A stretch of 15,487 nt of DNA from Clostridiaceae bacterium (GTDB lineage Bacteria; Bacillota; Clostridia; Oscillospirales; Butyricicoccaceae): the NCBI GenBank assembly GCA_016293155.1, contig JAEDEU010000031.1:1-15487 (forward strand). The letters are read 5' to 3'. The translations under genes were made by a program, and so were the position numbers. This document shows positions 1 through 8,028 of the stretch, piece by piece. Position 1 is the first letter of the stretch, and each line of letters opens with the position of its first letter. A model generated the notes under the pieces. The model was given only the letters and a program-made list of their open reading frames with translations. It was not told where the DNA came from and made no database searches.

Positions 1-1721
1 GCGAACTGACTGCGGTACAGCTCGGCATAAAAGCCGTTCTGTGCGAGCAGCTGCTCATGATTGCCCTGCTCCACGATGTGACCGTCCCGCATGACCAGAA
101 TCACATCCGCCTCGCGGATGGTGGACAGGCGGTGTGCGACGATAAAGCTCGTGCGCCCCTGCATCATGCGGGCAAACGCCTGCTGGATGCGGATTTCGGT
201 GCGCGTGTCGATGGACGAGGTCGCCTCGTCCAGAATGAGCATGGGCGGCAGGCGCAGCATGACGCGCGCGATGCACAGCAGCTGCTTCTGTCCCTGCGAC
301 AGGCTACCGCCGTCCTCGCTCAGCACGGTATCGTAGCCCTGCGGCAGGCGCATGATGAAGCTGTGCGCGTGCGATGCCTTTGCCGCTTCCACAATCATCT
401 CCTCGGTCGCGCCCTCCCAGCCGAGCGTGATATTCTCGCGCACGGTGGCATTGCGCAGCCATGTCTCCTGTAATACCATGCCATAGGAGGCGCGCAGACT
501 GCGGCGCGTGACCGACCGGATCTCCTTTCCGGACACGCGGATGCTGCCCTTGTCCACATCGTAAAACCGCATCAGCAGATTGATGAGCGTGGTTTTGCCG
601 CACCCGGTCGGGCCGACAATCGCAACGCGCTGTCCGGGCTTGACCGTCAGGTTAAAATGCTCGATGAGCGGACGCTCCGGCGTGTAGGAAAAACTCACGT
701 CCTCCAGCTGTACCGAGCCGTCCGCCTCGGTCAGCTCGTCCGGTGCGTCCGGCGTCTGCGCGGGCTGCTCGATCAGCTCAAAAATTCGTGCGGCACAGGC
801 GAGCGCATTTTGCAGCTCGGTGACCACACCGGAAATCTCATTGAACGGCTTGGAATACTGGTTGGCATAGCTCAGCATACAGGTCAGATCACCGACCGAA
901 ACCGCACCGGCAATCGCCATCAGCGCGCCGGCAACGCCGACTGCCGCATAGACCATCGCATTGACAAAGCGCGTGCACGGATTGGTCAGCGAGGAAAAAA
1001 AGGTTGCCTTGAGCGAAATTTTGGCGAGACGCTCGTTGATCTCGTCAAACCGCGCCTGCACCGCCTGCTCCTGCCCGAACGCCTGCACGACCTTCTGCCC
1101 CTCGATCATCTCGTTGATGAATGCGGTCTGCTCGCCGCGGATCTCGGACTGGAGCAGAAACAGCCGGTGCGTGCTTTTGGCAATAAACGCCGCGACTACG
1201 AGCGACAGCGGCGTGAGCACGACGACCACGCCTGTGATAAAGCTGCTCTTGGTGAGCATAAATCCGAGCGTGCCTACGATGGTCAGCACGCCGGTAAACA
1301 ACTGGGTAAAGCCCATCAGCAGACCGTCCGCGAACTGATCGACATCCGCAATCACGCGGTTGAGCACATCGCCGTGCGGCCGCCCGTCGATATACTTGAG
1401 CGGAATCACCTGCATTTTGGCAAACGCCTCATCACGCACATGGCGCGTCACGCCGTAGGTAATGCGGTTGTTGCACACGCTCATCAGCCACTGGCTCACG
1501 GCGGTCAGGGCAATTAAAATCACCATCAGGCGCAGATAGGACAAAATCCGGTCAAAATCCACGCCGCCCGGCGCGGCGATGCAGTCCACCGCCCGTCCGG
1601 TCAGGATGGGCACATACAGCGTCAGCCCGACCGTCACCGCCGCGAAAAACAGCGATAATGCGGTCAAAAACCAGTAGTGCCGAATGTATTTTAAAATCTT
1701 CCATGCGGTACTGCGTTTCAT
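1..1721 (-). CDS. Heterodimeric ABC exporter, catalytic half (3' end cut by window edge)
   Basis: This is a membrane-spanning half-transporter with a fused ATPase domain. It would pair with the product of the upstream gene to export drugs, lipids or peptides; the substrate cannot be read from sequence. The frame is open from the ATG at 1719-1721 to position 1, giving 573 visible residues. That is close to full family length, so only a short C-terminal tail is missing. Residues 1-330 are hydrophobic six-helix exporter type. The ATPase shows Walker A GPTGCGKT with K376, Walker B LILDE with catalytic E499 and switch H530. The signature is LSQGQ (474-478) instead of LSGGQ. The start ATG overlaps the upstream stop as ATGA (1718-1721), which points to translational coupling and a fixed stoichiometry. 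The canonical Glu and His with an altered signature match the consensus-site subunit of asymmetric exporters such as TM287/288 or BmrCD. Confidence 0.93.
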   Translation of the reverse strand, partial: MKRSTAWKILKYIRHYWFLTALSLFFAAVTVGLTLYVPILTGRAVDCIAAPGGVDFDRILSYLRLMVILIALTAVSQWLMSVCNNRITYGVTRHVRDEAFAKMQVIPLKYIDGRPHGDVLNRVIADVDQFADGLLMGFTQLFTGVLTIVGTLGFMLTKSSFITGVVVVLTPLSLVVAAFIAKSTHRLFLLQSEIRGEQTAFINEMIEGQKVVQAFGQEQAVQARFDEINERLAKISLKATFFSSLTNPCTRFVNAMVYAAVGVAGALMAIAGAVSVGDLTCMLSYANQYSKPFNEISGVVTELQNALACAARIFELIEQPAQTPDAPDELTEADGSVQLEDVSFSYTPERPLIEHFNLTVKPGQRVAIVGPTGCGKTTLINLLMRFYDVDKGSIRVSGKEIRSVTRRSLRASYGMVLQETWLRNATVRENITLGWEGATEEMIVEAAKASHAHSFIMRLPQGYDTVLSEDGGSLSQGQKQLLCIARVMLRLPPMLILDEATSSIDTRTEIRIQQAFARMMQGRTSFIVAHRLSTIREADVILVMRDGHIVEQGNHEQLLAQNGFYAELYRSQF

Positions 1722-3457
1722 GCCTCCGCCTCCTTTGCGCCGGTTTCCGTGCTGCTCTGTGAGCGGTCGATTTCGGCATAGACCGGACAGGTGCGGAGCA
1801 GCTGCTCATGCGTGCCGATGCCGACCGCCTCGCCGTCCTCCAGCACGATAATCCGATCCGCATGGCGGATGGACGCGGTGCGCTGGGAGACGATAAAAAT
1901 CGTCGGCTTCTGCGGCAGCTCACGCAGGGCGCGGCGCAGCCGCGCCTCGGTCGCATAGTCCAGTGCAGACGCGCTGTCGTCCAGAATCAGAATATCCGGC
2001 TGTGTGACCAGCGCGCGCGCAATGGTCAGGCGCTGCCGCTGACCGCCGGAAAGATTGCGTCCGCCCTGCTCGACCGGCGCATCCAGCCCGCGCTCCTTTG
2101 CAAAGACGAACTCCGCCGCCTGTGCGCATTCCAGTGCATCGCGCAGCTGGTTCTCATCCGCCTCCGGTGCGCCCCACATCAGGTTGGAGCGGATGGTGCC
2201 CTTGAACAGCACCGCCTTCTGCGGAACCACAGAAATGTGCTCGCGCAGCTGCTCGGCGGGATATTCGCGCACATCGCGCCCGTTGACGCGCACCGCGCCG
2301 CGCGTCACGTCATAAAACCGCGGGATCAGATTCACCAGGGTGGACTTGCCCGAGCCGGTGCCGCCGATTACGCCGATCACCTCACCGGGCTGTGCGGCAA
2401 AGCAAATCCCGCTCAGCGATTCGCCCGCCGCGCCCGCATAGGCAAAGCTCACGCGGTCAAATTCCACCGCCGCGCCGCCGGAGGTCTGTATCCGCGTTCC
2501 ATTGCGGTCGAAGGACGGCTTGCGGTCAAACACCGCCTGAATGCGCTTGCCGGATGCAATCGCCTTGGTCGCCATGATAATGACGTTTGCCAGCTTAATC
2601 AGCTCAACCAGAATCTGAGAGAGATAGCTGACCAGAGCGACGACCTCGCCCTGCGACAGCGTGCCCACGCTGACCTGAATCGCGCCACGCCAGATGAGCA
2701 CAGCCAGTCCGGCATTGACGATCACATAGGTGACGGGATTCATCAGCGCGGAGAACCGTGCCGCGCGCATCTGTGTGCGCATCAGCTCTTGATTGCGCTG
2801 TTCAAAGTGCGCCATCTCATCCGGCTCGCGCTGAAAGGCGCGGATGACGCGCGCTCCCGAAAGATTTTCGCGGGTCAGCTCCAGCACACCGTCCAGATGA
2901 TTCTGCACGCTGCGGAACATCGGGATATTTTTGAGCATGATGCCGAACACAACCAGTGACAACAGCACGATCACCGCAACGAAAATCAGCGCGGTGCGCG
3001 GACTGATGACAAACGCTAAAATGGTTGCGCCCAGCACCACGCACGGCGAGCGCAGGAACAGACGAATCACCCAGTTGATGCCGGTCTGCATGGTGTTGAC
3101 GTCGCTCGTCATACGCGTAATCAGCGTTGCCGTGCCGACCGTGTCCAGCTCGGAGTAGGTCAGCGTCTGGATGTGCGCAAACAGTGCGGACTTGAGCTTT
3201 TGGGAAAATCCGGTCGCCGCGCGCGCCGCAAAATACTGCGCCACCAGCGTACAGCTCAGACCGATCACCGCGAGCACGACCAGCAGACCGCCGCGTTTCC
3301 AGAGATACGCCTTGTCCGCATTTACGATGCCGTAGTCGATGATGCCCGCCATCACCAGCGGCACAAACAGCTCGAACACAACCTCCAGCATTTTAAAGAG
3401 CGGTCCGAGGATGCATTCCTTTTTATAGTCTTTCAAGTATGAGAATACCTGTTTCAT
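1718..3457 (-). CDS. Heterodimeric ABC exporter, degenerate-site half
   Basis: This is the partner half-transporter (579 residues), with an N-terminal exporter membrane domain and a C-terminal ATPase. The ATPase has Walker A GGTGSGKS (K371) and a perfect LSGGQ signature (469-473). However, Walker B reads LILDDSAS with D494 where the catalytic glutamate belongs, and the switch histidine is Q525 in IVSQRTAS. These two substitutions define the degenerate nucleotide site of heterodimeric exporters, and the neighbouring gene carries the complementary altered signature. The frame also contains an in-frame TTG at 3479-3481, eight codons upstream. That start is unlikely because the TATAAT of the promoter lies at 3487-3492, so transcription should begin at or after it. 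The ATG at 3455-3457 is therefore preferred, with a short leader of about 23 nt. Multidrug export is the usual role for this class but is inferred here. Confidence 0.93.
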   Translation of the reverse strand: MKQVFSYLKDYKKECILGPLFKMLEVVFELFVPLVMAGIIDYGIVNADKAYLWKRGGLLVVLAVIGLSCTLVAQYFAARAATGFSQKLKSALFAHIQTLTYSELDTVGTATLITRMTSDVNTMQTGINWVIRLFLRSPCVVLGATILAFVISPRTALIFVAVIVLLSLVVFGIMLKNIPMFRSVQNHLDGVLELTRENLSGARVIRAFQREPDEMAHFEQRNQELMRTQMRAARFSALMNPVTYVIVNAGLAVLIWRGAIQVSVGTLSQGEVVALVSYLSQILVELIKLANVIIMATKAIASGKRIQAVFDRKPSFDRNGTRIQTSGGAAVEFDRVSFAYAGAAGESLSGICFAAQPGEVIGVIGGTGSGKSTLVNLIPRFYDVTRGAVRVNGRDVREYPAEQLREHISVVPQKAVLFKGTIRSNLMWGAPEADENQLRDALECAQAAEFVFAKERGLDAPVEQGGRNLSGGQRQRLTIARALVTQPDILILDDSASALDYATEARLRRALRELPQKPTIFIVSQRTASIRHADRIIVLEDGEAVGIGTHEQLLRTCPVYAEIDRSQSSTETGAKEAEA

Positions 3458-3486
3458 AGCAGTTTCACCACTTCTTTCCAAGAGGT

Positions 3487-3515
3487 ATTATAGCACAGTT
3501 TTTCCCAAAACAAAA
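3487..3515 (-). promoter_or_regulatory. Extended -10 promoter of the ABC exporter pair
   Basis: On the minus strand a perfect TATAAT (3487-3492) is preceded by TGC (3493-3495), making an extended -10 element. The -35 is weak: TTTTGT at 3510-3515 with a 17-nt spacer. An extended -10 often tolerates that. Transcription would start near 3480, leaving a leader of about 23 nt before the ATG at 3457. The promoter lies downstream of the argF terminator, so the exporter looks like its own transcription unit. Confidence 0.75.
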
Positions 3516-3566
3516 TGCTCATGCGGAATCGCGCGTGTAATATCCGCGTAAAACCGGATTTTGGGC

Positions 3567-3643
3567 AAAAAAATACAGCCGAAGCGATGATTTCCCAGAT
3601 GAACCTTTTAGGAAAAGGCTATCGCTTTCAGCTGAATTTTTTT
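3567..3643. terminator. Nested bidirectional terminator after argF
   Basis: An outer stem pairs 3576-3588 (CAGCCGAAGCGAT) with 3621-3634 (ATCGCTTTCAGCTG): 13 pairs including one G-U pair, with one bulged base. Inside it sits a second hairpin, CCTTTT-AGG-AAAAGG, at 3604-3618. The outer stem is flanked by seven A residues (3567-3573) and seven T residues (3637-3643), so either strand yields a hairpin followed by a U tract. For the minus strand it would end the arginine transcript just below argF, before the exporter promoter. Confidence 0.78.
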
Positions 3644-3648
3644 GTGAA

Positions 3649-4575
3649 TCAGTCCTGCTCGCCCATCAGCTTGACCATGACTGCCTTCTGTGCGTGCAGG
3701 CGGTTTTCCGCTTCCTCAAAAATCTCATCCGCGTGCTCCTCGAATACCTCTGCGGTGATCTCCTCGCCGCGGACTGCGGGCAGGCAGTGCTGCACCATGA
3801 CCTCCGGCTTACAGACCTCAAGCAACTCGTGGTTGACCTGATAGCCTGCAAGCTGTCTGCGGTTTTCCTCGCGCATATCCTCGTGTCCGGTGGATGTCCA
3901 CACGTCGGTGAATACGACATCCGCATTCTTTGCCGCCTCGTAAACATCCTCGGTCAGCGTGAACTTCGCGCCCTTGGCAATCTCACCGTTGACGAAATCC
4001 ATGACCTCCGGATACGGCTGATGCGTGGACGGAGATGCGACCGCAACCTCCATGCCCACCTTGAGTCCGCCGACCATCAGCGAGTTTGCCACGTTGTCGT
4101 GTCCGTCGCCGATGAAGCAGAGCTTCAGTCCCTCCAGCTGCGCGAACTTTTCTCGAATGGTCATCAGGTCTGCCAGCACCTGACACGGATGGCAGAAATC
4201 GGTCATGCCGTTGATGACCGGAATGCTTGCGCACTTCGCCAGCGTCTCGACCTCGTCCTGCGCATAGGTGCGGATGAGCAGACCGTGAACATAGCGCGAC
4301 AGCGTGCGCGCGGTATCCTCCACCGGCTCGCCGCGTCCAATTTGTAAGTCACGGCTGGACAAAAACAGCGGCTGTCCGCCCAGCTGATAAATACCGGTCT
4401 CGAACGAAACGCGGGTGCGCGTGGACGACTTCTCAAAGATCATGCCCAGGCTCTTTCCTGCAAGATGATGATGGGTGATATTATGCTTGTTTTCATACTT
4501 CAGCTGATCTGCCATATCGAGGATGGACAGAATCTCCTCGGTCGAGCAGTCCAGAAGTTTGAGCAGATGCTTCAT
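3649..4575 (-). CDS. argF: Ornithine carbamoyltransferase
   Basis: The product transfers the carbamoyl group of carbamoyl phosphate to ornithine, making citrulline in the cytoplasm (308 residues, normal family length). Visible motifs are the carbamoyl-phosphate site SSTRTR (50-55), HPCQ (129-132), the ornithine loop D224-V-W-T-S228-T229-G230 and HCLP (263-266, catalytic Cys264). Two positions differ from the usual text: the ornithine loop has STG rather than SMG, and HCLPAVR has Val where His is commonest. The ATG at 4573-4575 follows a strong AGGAGA on the minus strand at good spacing. The gene lies 23 nt after argD and is the last of the cluster before a terminator. Its biosynthetic neighbours argue for the anabolic rather than the catabolic (ArcB) role. 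Confidence 0.96.
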   Translation of the reverse strand: MKHLLKLLDCSTEEILSILDMADQLKYENKHNITHHHLAGKSLGMIFEKSSTRTRVSFETGIYQLGGQPLFLSSRDLQIGRGEPVEDTARTLSRYVHGLLIRTYAQDEVETLAKCASIPVINGMTDFCHPCQVLADLMTIREKFAQLEGLKLCFIGDGHDNVANSLMVGGLKVGMEVAVASPSTHQPYPEVMDFVNGEIAKGAKFTLTEDVYEAAKNADVVFTDVWTSTGHEDMREENRRQLAGYQVNHELLEVCKPEVMVQHCLPAVRGEEITAEVFEEHADEIFEEAENRLHAQKAVMVKLMGEQD

Positions 4576-4598
4576 CTCAGTTCTCCTTTTTTCTGTGC

Positions 4599-5780
4599 TC
4601 AGGCGAGGACGGTCTTCATGACTGCCAGTGCCTCGTCCAGCTCCTCATAGCGGATGGTGAGCGGCGGCAGCAGGCGGATTGCATCCTTGCCCGCGGTGAT
4701 GACCAGCACGCCCTTGTCCATGATTTCGGAAACCAGTGCGGCGCGTGCGTCCGCGTCCACGATGATGCCCAGCATCAGACCCATGCCGCGGACATCCTTT
4801 ACCTTGTCGGACTTCCAGCTCAGCACCGTGTTTTTGATGTATTCGCCCTTTTCCTTGACGGCTGCAAGGAATTCCGGCTGGCTGACCTCGTCCAGAACCA
4901 CCTTTGCCGCGGCGCAGACGATCGGGGTGCCGCCGAAGGTGGTGGCATGGGTGCCCGGTCCGAGCACGGTGTCACAGGTCGGAGCCGCCATCACGCCGCC
5001 CATCGGCATACCGCCGGCAATGCCCTTGGCAAACGTGACAACATCCGGCAAAATTCCGTACTGCTGGAAGCAGAACAGCGAGCCGGTACGTCCGACGCCG
5101 GTCTGAACCTCATCCACCAGCAGGAGCAGATCCTTTTCGTCGCACAGTGCGCGCACTGCCTTGACAAACTCCGGATCCAGCGGCAGTACGCCGCCCTCGC
5201 CCTGAATCAGCTCCATCATAATCGCACAGGTGTGCTCGCTTACCGCTGCGCGGACGGATTCGATGTCATTTGCATTGGCATACGCAAAGCCCTCGGTGAA
5301 CGGGAAGAAGTACTGATGGAACTTCTCCTGACCGGTTGCCTTCAGCGTGGTGACCGTGCGGCCGTGGAAGGAGTTGTTGAGCGTGACGATCTCCGCTCTG
5401 CCCTCGCCGTACTTGTCATACGAATACTTGCGCGCGAGCTTAATCATGCCCTCGTTGGACTCCGCGCCGGAATTGGAAAAGAACACCTTGCTCATGCCGG
5501 TCTCGGTGCACAGCTTCTTTGCGACCTCGACCATCGGCGCGGTGGTATACAGGTTGGATACGTGCAGCAGCTTGCCTGCCTGCTCGGTCAGGGCTGCGGT
5601 GATTTTCGGGTTGGCATAGCCGAGGCAGTTGACGCCGATTCCGGCGGTCAGGTCGATATACTTCTTGCCCTCCACGTCCCAGAGCGTCGCGCCCTCGCCG
5701 TGATCCAGAGCAATCGAGAACCGACCATAGGTATTCATGACGTACTGATTCTCGTCCGCCTTGAGTTCCTGATAAGTCAT
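4599..5780 (-). CDS. argD: Acetylornithine aminotransferase
   Basis: This is a class III PLP-dependent aminotransferase that converts N-acetylglutamate semialdehyde and glutamate to N-acetylornithine and 2-oxoglutarate (393 residues). The PLP lysine is K252 in FAKGIAGGMP, preceded by the cofactor-binding VDEVQTGVGRTG segment. SNSGAESNEG near the N-terminal third and the NSFHGRT motif are typical of the family. The frame is open further upstream, into argB. The start at 5778-5780 is chosen because MTYQELKADENQYV matches family N-termini and an AAAGGA ribosome site lies about 10 nt upstream. The longer form would overlap argB and read through the intercistronic hairpin. Such enzymes can also act on succinyldiaminopimelate in lysine synthesis; that is known of the family and not tested here. 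Confidence 0.95.
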   Translation of the reverse strand: MTYQELKADENQYVMNTYGRFSIALDHGEGATLWDVEGKKYIDLTAGIGVNCLGYANPKITAALTEQAGKLLHVSNLYTTAPMVEVAKKLCTETGMSKVFFSNSGAESNEGMIKLARKYSYDKYGEGRAEIVTLNNSFHGRTVTTLKATGQEKFHQYFFPFTEGFAYANANDIESVRAAVSEHTCAIMMELIQGEGGVLPLDPEFVKAVRALCDEKDLLLLVDEVQTGVGRTGSLFCFQQYGILPDVVTFAKGIAGGMPMGGVMAAPTCDTVLGPGTHATTFGGTPIVCAAAKVVLDEVSQPEFLAAVKEKGEYIKNTVLSWKSDKVKDVRGMGLMLGIIVDADARAALVSEIMDKGVLVITAGKDAIRLLPPLTIRYEELDEALAVMKTVLA

Positions 5781-5802
5781 TGATATATTTCCTTTCTTCA
5801 CA

Positions 5803-5836
5803 ATGCCGCCGGCTGCATTCTCCGCACCGGCGGCAT
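5803..5836. repeat. Intercistronic hairpin between argB and argD
   Basis: ATGCCGCCGG (5803-5812) and CCGGCGGCAT (5827-5836) are perfect 10-base inverted arms around a 14-base loop; a further TGC/GCA pairing inside the loop is possible across a bulged base. No T tract follows on the minus strand, so it is not a standard terminator. It sits entirely between the argB stop and the argD ribosome site. A role in transcript processing or stability is inference. Confidence 0.75.
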
Positions 5837-5847
5837 CCTCCAGATGA

Positions 5848-6708
5848 TTAGTAGAACATCGTGCCGACACCGGCATCGCTGAACAGCTCGATCAGGATGG
5901 AATGCGGAACGCGTCCGTCCTGAATGTTCGCGCGGCGCACGCCCATGCGCACCGCCTCGACGCAGCAGTCCACCTTCGGGATCATGCCGCCGCCGATGAT
6001 GCCGTCCTTGATGAGCTTCGGCACCGCCGAAACGCGAACGGTCGGAATCAGCGTGCTCTCATCGTTGCGGTCACGCAGCAGACCGCGCACGTCGGTCAGC
6101 AGGATCAGCTTTTCCGCCTGCAATGCAACCGCGAGCTTTGCCGCCGCGAGGTCTGCGTTGATATTGTAATTGGTGTCGTCGTCCATGCCGAGCGCAACCG
6201 TGGAGACAACCGGAATGTAGCCGTTTTCCAGCAGGTCGATGACCGGAGACGGGTTGACCGACTGGATCTCACCGACATAGCCGTAGTCGGTATCCTCGTC
6301 GTCCGTCATGCGGATTGCCTGAAACAGACCGCCGTCCATGCCGCACAGACCGATGGAATTGCCGCCCGCCTTGTGGATGAGCGAAACCAGATCCTTGTTG
6401 ACCTTGCCGGAGAGCACCATCTGGACGATGTCCATGGTCTCGCGGTCGGTGTAGCGCAGACCCTTGACAAACTTGGACTGCTTGCCGATCTTGCGCAGCA
6501 TATCGCTGATCTCCGGACCGCCGCCGTGCACGACAACCACGCGCACGCCGACCAGCGACAGCAGAACGATATCGTGAATGACCGCCGCCTTGAGCTCCTC
6601 ATTTACCATTGCATTGCCGCCGTATTTGACTACGACGGTCTTGCCGTTATACTTTTGAATATGCGGAAGCGCCTCAATCAGCACTTTCGGATCATATGTG
6701 TGTTCCAT
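5848..6708 (-). CDS. argB: Acetylglutamate kinase (arginine-sensitive type)
   Basis: The product phosphorylates N-acetylglutamate with ATP, the second step of the acetylated route (286 residues). Motifs: KYGGNA (28-33) and HGGGPE (61-66) for phosphate binding, NINADLAA for the substrate, LLTDVRGLL, and GGGMIPKVDC carrying the catalytic lysine. Residues 1-22 (including KVLIEALPHIQKY) form the N-terminal helix seen in hexameric, arginine-inhibited kinases and absent from the short E. coli dimer type. The C-terminal HSILIELFSDAGVGT fits the arginine-site region. This enzyme is therefore the likely feedback point of the pathway, which is expected when ArgJ recycles acetyl groups. The ATG has an AGAGGA site only about 4 nt upstream. 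The gap to argJ is 17 nt. Confidence 0.96.
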   Translation of the reverse strand: MEHTYDPKVLIEALPHIQKYNGKTVVVKYGGNAMVNEELKAAVIHDIVLLSLVGVRVVVVHGGGPEISDMLRKIGKQSKFVKGLRYTDRETMDIVQMVLSGKVNKDLVSLIHKAGGNSIGLCGMDGGLFQAIRMTDDEDTDYGYVGEIQSVNPSPVIDLLENGYIPVVSTVALGMDDDTNYNINADLAAAKLAVALQAEKLILLTDVRGLLRDRNDESTLIPTVRVSAVPKLIKDGIIGGGMIPKVDCCVEAVRMGVRRANIQDGRVPHSILIELFSDAGVGTMFY

Positions 6709-6725
6709 GTTCCTCTCTCTTTCGA

Positions 6726-7940
6726 TCAGGTTCTGTAATCGCCGTTGATCTTGACATAGTCATAGGTCAGGTCACAGCCGTATGCGGTTGCGGTGTGCTC
6801 GCCCTCGTTGACGTCCACATCAATGCTGACCTCGTCCTCGACCAGAATCTTCTTTGCCAGCTCCTCGTCAAAATCCAGACCCATGCCGTTTTCACAGACG
6901 GTGATCGCGCCTGCCTTGGAGGAAAAGCCGATGGTCACGTACTCCGGGCGGAACGGCGCCTTGGAATATCCCATTGCGCACAGCACACGTCCCCAGTTTG
7001 CGTCCGAGCCGAACATCGCCGCCTTGACCAGGCTGGATGCGATGACCGCCTTTGCCAGACGCTCTGCGACCTCGTCATTGCGCGAGTGCTTGACGGTGCA
7101 GGTGATGAGCTTGCTTGCGCCCTCGCCGTCCGCCGCCATCTTCTTGGCGAGATCCAGGCAGACCGCGTGCAGCGCCGCATAAAATGCCTCGTAATCCTCG
7201 TCCTCCCACTCGATCAGCTCGTTGCCTGCCGCGCCGTTTGCCATGACGATGCAGGTATCATTGGTGGAGGTATCGCCGTCCACCGAGATGCAGTTGAACG
7301 TATACTTGACCGCCTTGCGCACAGCCTCGTGCAGCAGGTCGGAGGCAATCGCGCAGTCGGTGGTGACGACGCAGAGCATTGTGCCCATGTTCGGGTGAAT
7401 CATGCCGGAGCCCTTGGCGATGCCGCCCATGCGGCAGGTCTTGCCGCCGACCTCGAACTCGACCGCGCAGGACTTTTCGCGCAGATCGGTGGTCATGATC
7501 GCCTTTGCCGCAGCGTCCGAGCCGTCCGCGCTCAGCAGCGGCTGGATGGAGGGCAGATTTTCCTCGATGCACTCAATGTTCAGTCTCTGACCGATGACGC
7601 CGGTGGACATGACGAGCACAGACTGCTCCGGCAGTCCGAGCAGATCCGCCGCCGCCTGTGCCATGCGGTGTGCATTTTCCATGCCCTGCGGCGCGCAGGC
7701 ATTTGCATTGCCCGAATTGGCGATGACCGCCTGAGCCACGCCGTCCTCCAGATGCTCCATGGTCACGTAAATCGGCGCCGCCTTGACGCGGTTATTGGTA
7801 AAGCAGGCTGCCGCGGTGCATTCGGTTTCGCTGACGATCAGCGCCAGATCGTCCTTTTCGCTGCCCGCCTTGATGCCGCAGTGAATCGCTGCGGCCTGAA
7901 ATCCCTGTGCGGCACATACGCCGCCGGTGATGGTTTTCAT
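6726..7940 (-). CDS. argJ: Glutamate N-acetyltransferase / ornithine acetyltransferase
   Basis: The product moves the acetyl group from N-acetylornithine to glutamate, releasing ornithine and refilling the acetylglutamate pool (404 residues, normal length). It belongs to the Ntn-like family that cleaves itself into two chains. The cleavage region is KGSGMIHPNMGTML, with the expected nucleophile T187, here preceded by Gly186 rather than the commoner Ala. NCISVDGDTSTNDT lies in the second chain. The frame is open for 39 codons upstream of the chosen start, back into argC, but MKTITGGVCAAQGF matches the family start and AAAGGA lies about 11 nt before the ATG at 7938-7940. Whether it is bifunctional (also using acetyl-CoA) cannot be decided from sequence. 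No argA is in the window, which leaves open that ArgJ also makes the first acetylglutamate. Confidence 0.95.
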   Translation of the reverse strand: MKTITGGVCAAQGFQAAAIHCGIKAGSEKDDLALIVSETECTAAACFTNNRVKAAPIYVTMEHLEDGVAQAVIANSGNANACAPQGMENAHRMAQAAADLLGLPEQSVLVMSTGVIGQRLNIECIEENLPSIQPLLSADGSDAAAKAIMTTDLREKSCAVEFEVGGKTCRMGGIAKGSGMIHPNMGTMLCVVTTDCAIASDLLHEAVRKAVKYTFNCISVDGDTSTNDTCIVMANGAAGNELIEWEDEDYEAFYAALHAVCLDLAKKMAADGEGASKLITCTVKHSRNDEVAERLAKAVIASSLVKAAMFGSDANWGRVLCAMGYSKAPFRPEYVTIGFSSKAGAITVCENGMGLDFDEELAKKILVEDEVSIDVDVNEGEHTATAYGCDLTYDYVKINGDYRT

Positions 7941-7983
7941 GCTGTGTTCTTCCTTTCTTTGGTTCTCGTTCAGAAACGCCTTT

Positions 7984-8006
7984 GCCCCGCAGGGGTTCTG
8001 CGAGGC
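7984..8006. repeat. Intercistronic hairpin between argC and argJ
   Basis: GCCCCGCAG (7984-7992) and CTGCGAGGC (7998-8006) form a 9-pair stem with a 5-base loop. In the minus-strand transcript the single non-Watson-Crick position is a U-G pair; on the plus strand it would be a C-A mismatch. The structure is thus better formed in the arg mRNA. No T tract follows. It is probably an mRNA processing or stability element rather than a terminator. Confidence 0.7.
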
Positions 8007-8028
8007 GAAAAGCATGATTATTTGAAAA

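Noticed and set aside
657..1517. Long plus-strand open frames opposite the exporter, arg and rpe genes
   Set aside because: They are antisense shadows of GC-rich codons, rich in Arg, His, Ala and Leu with no motifs, lying wholly opposite well-supported genes.
3458..3481. TTG start eight codons upstream for the exporter gene
   Set aside because: The codon lies only 6 nt after the -10 hexamer, about where transcription begins, leaving no room for a ribosome site.
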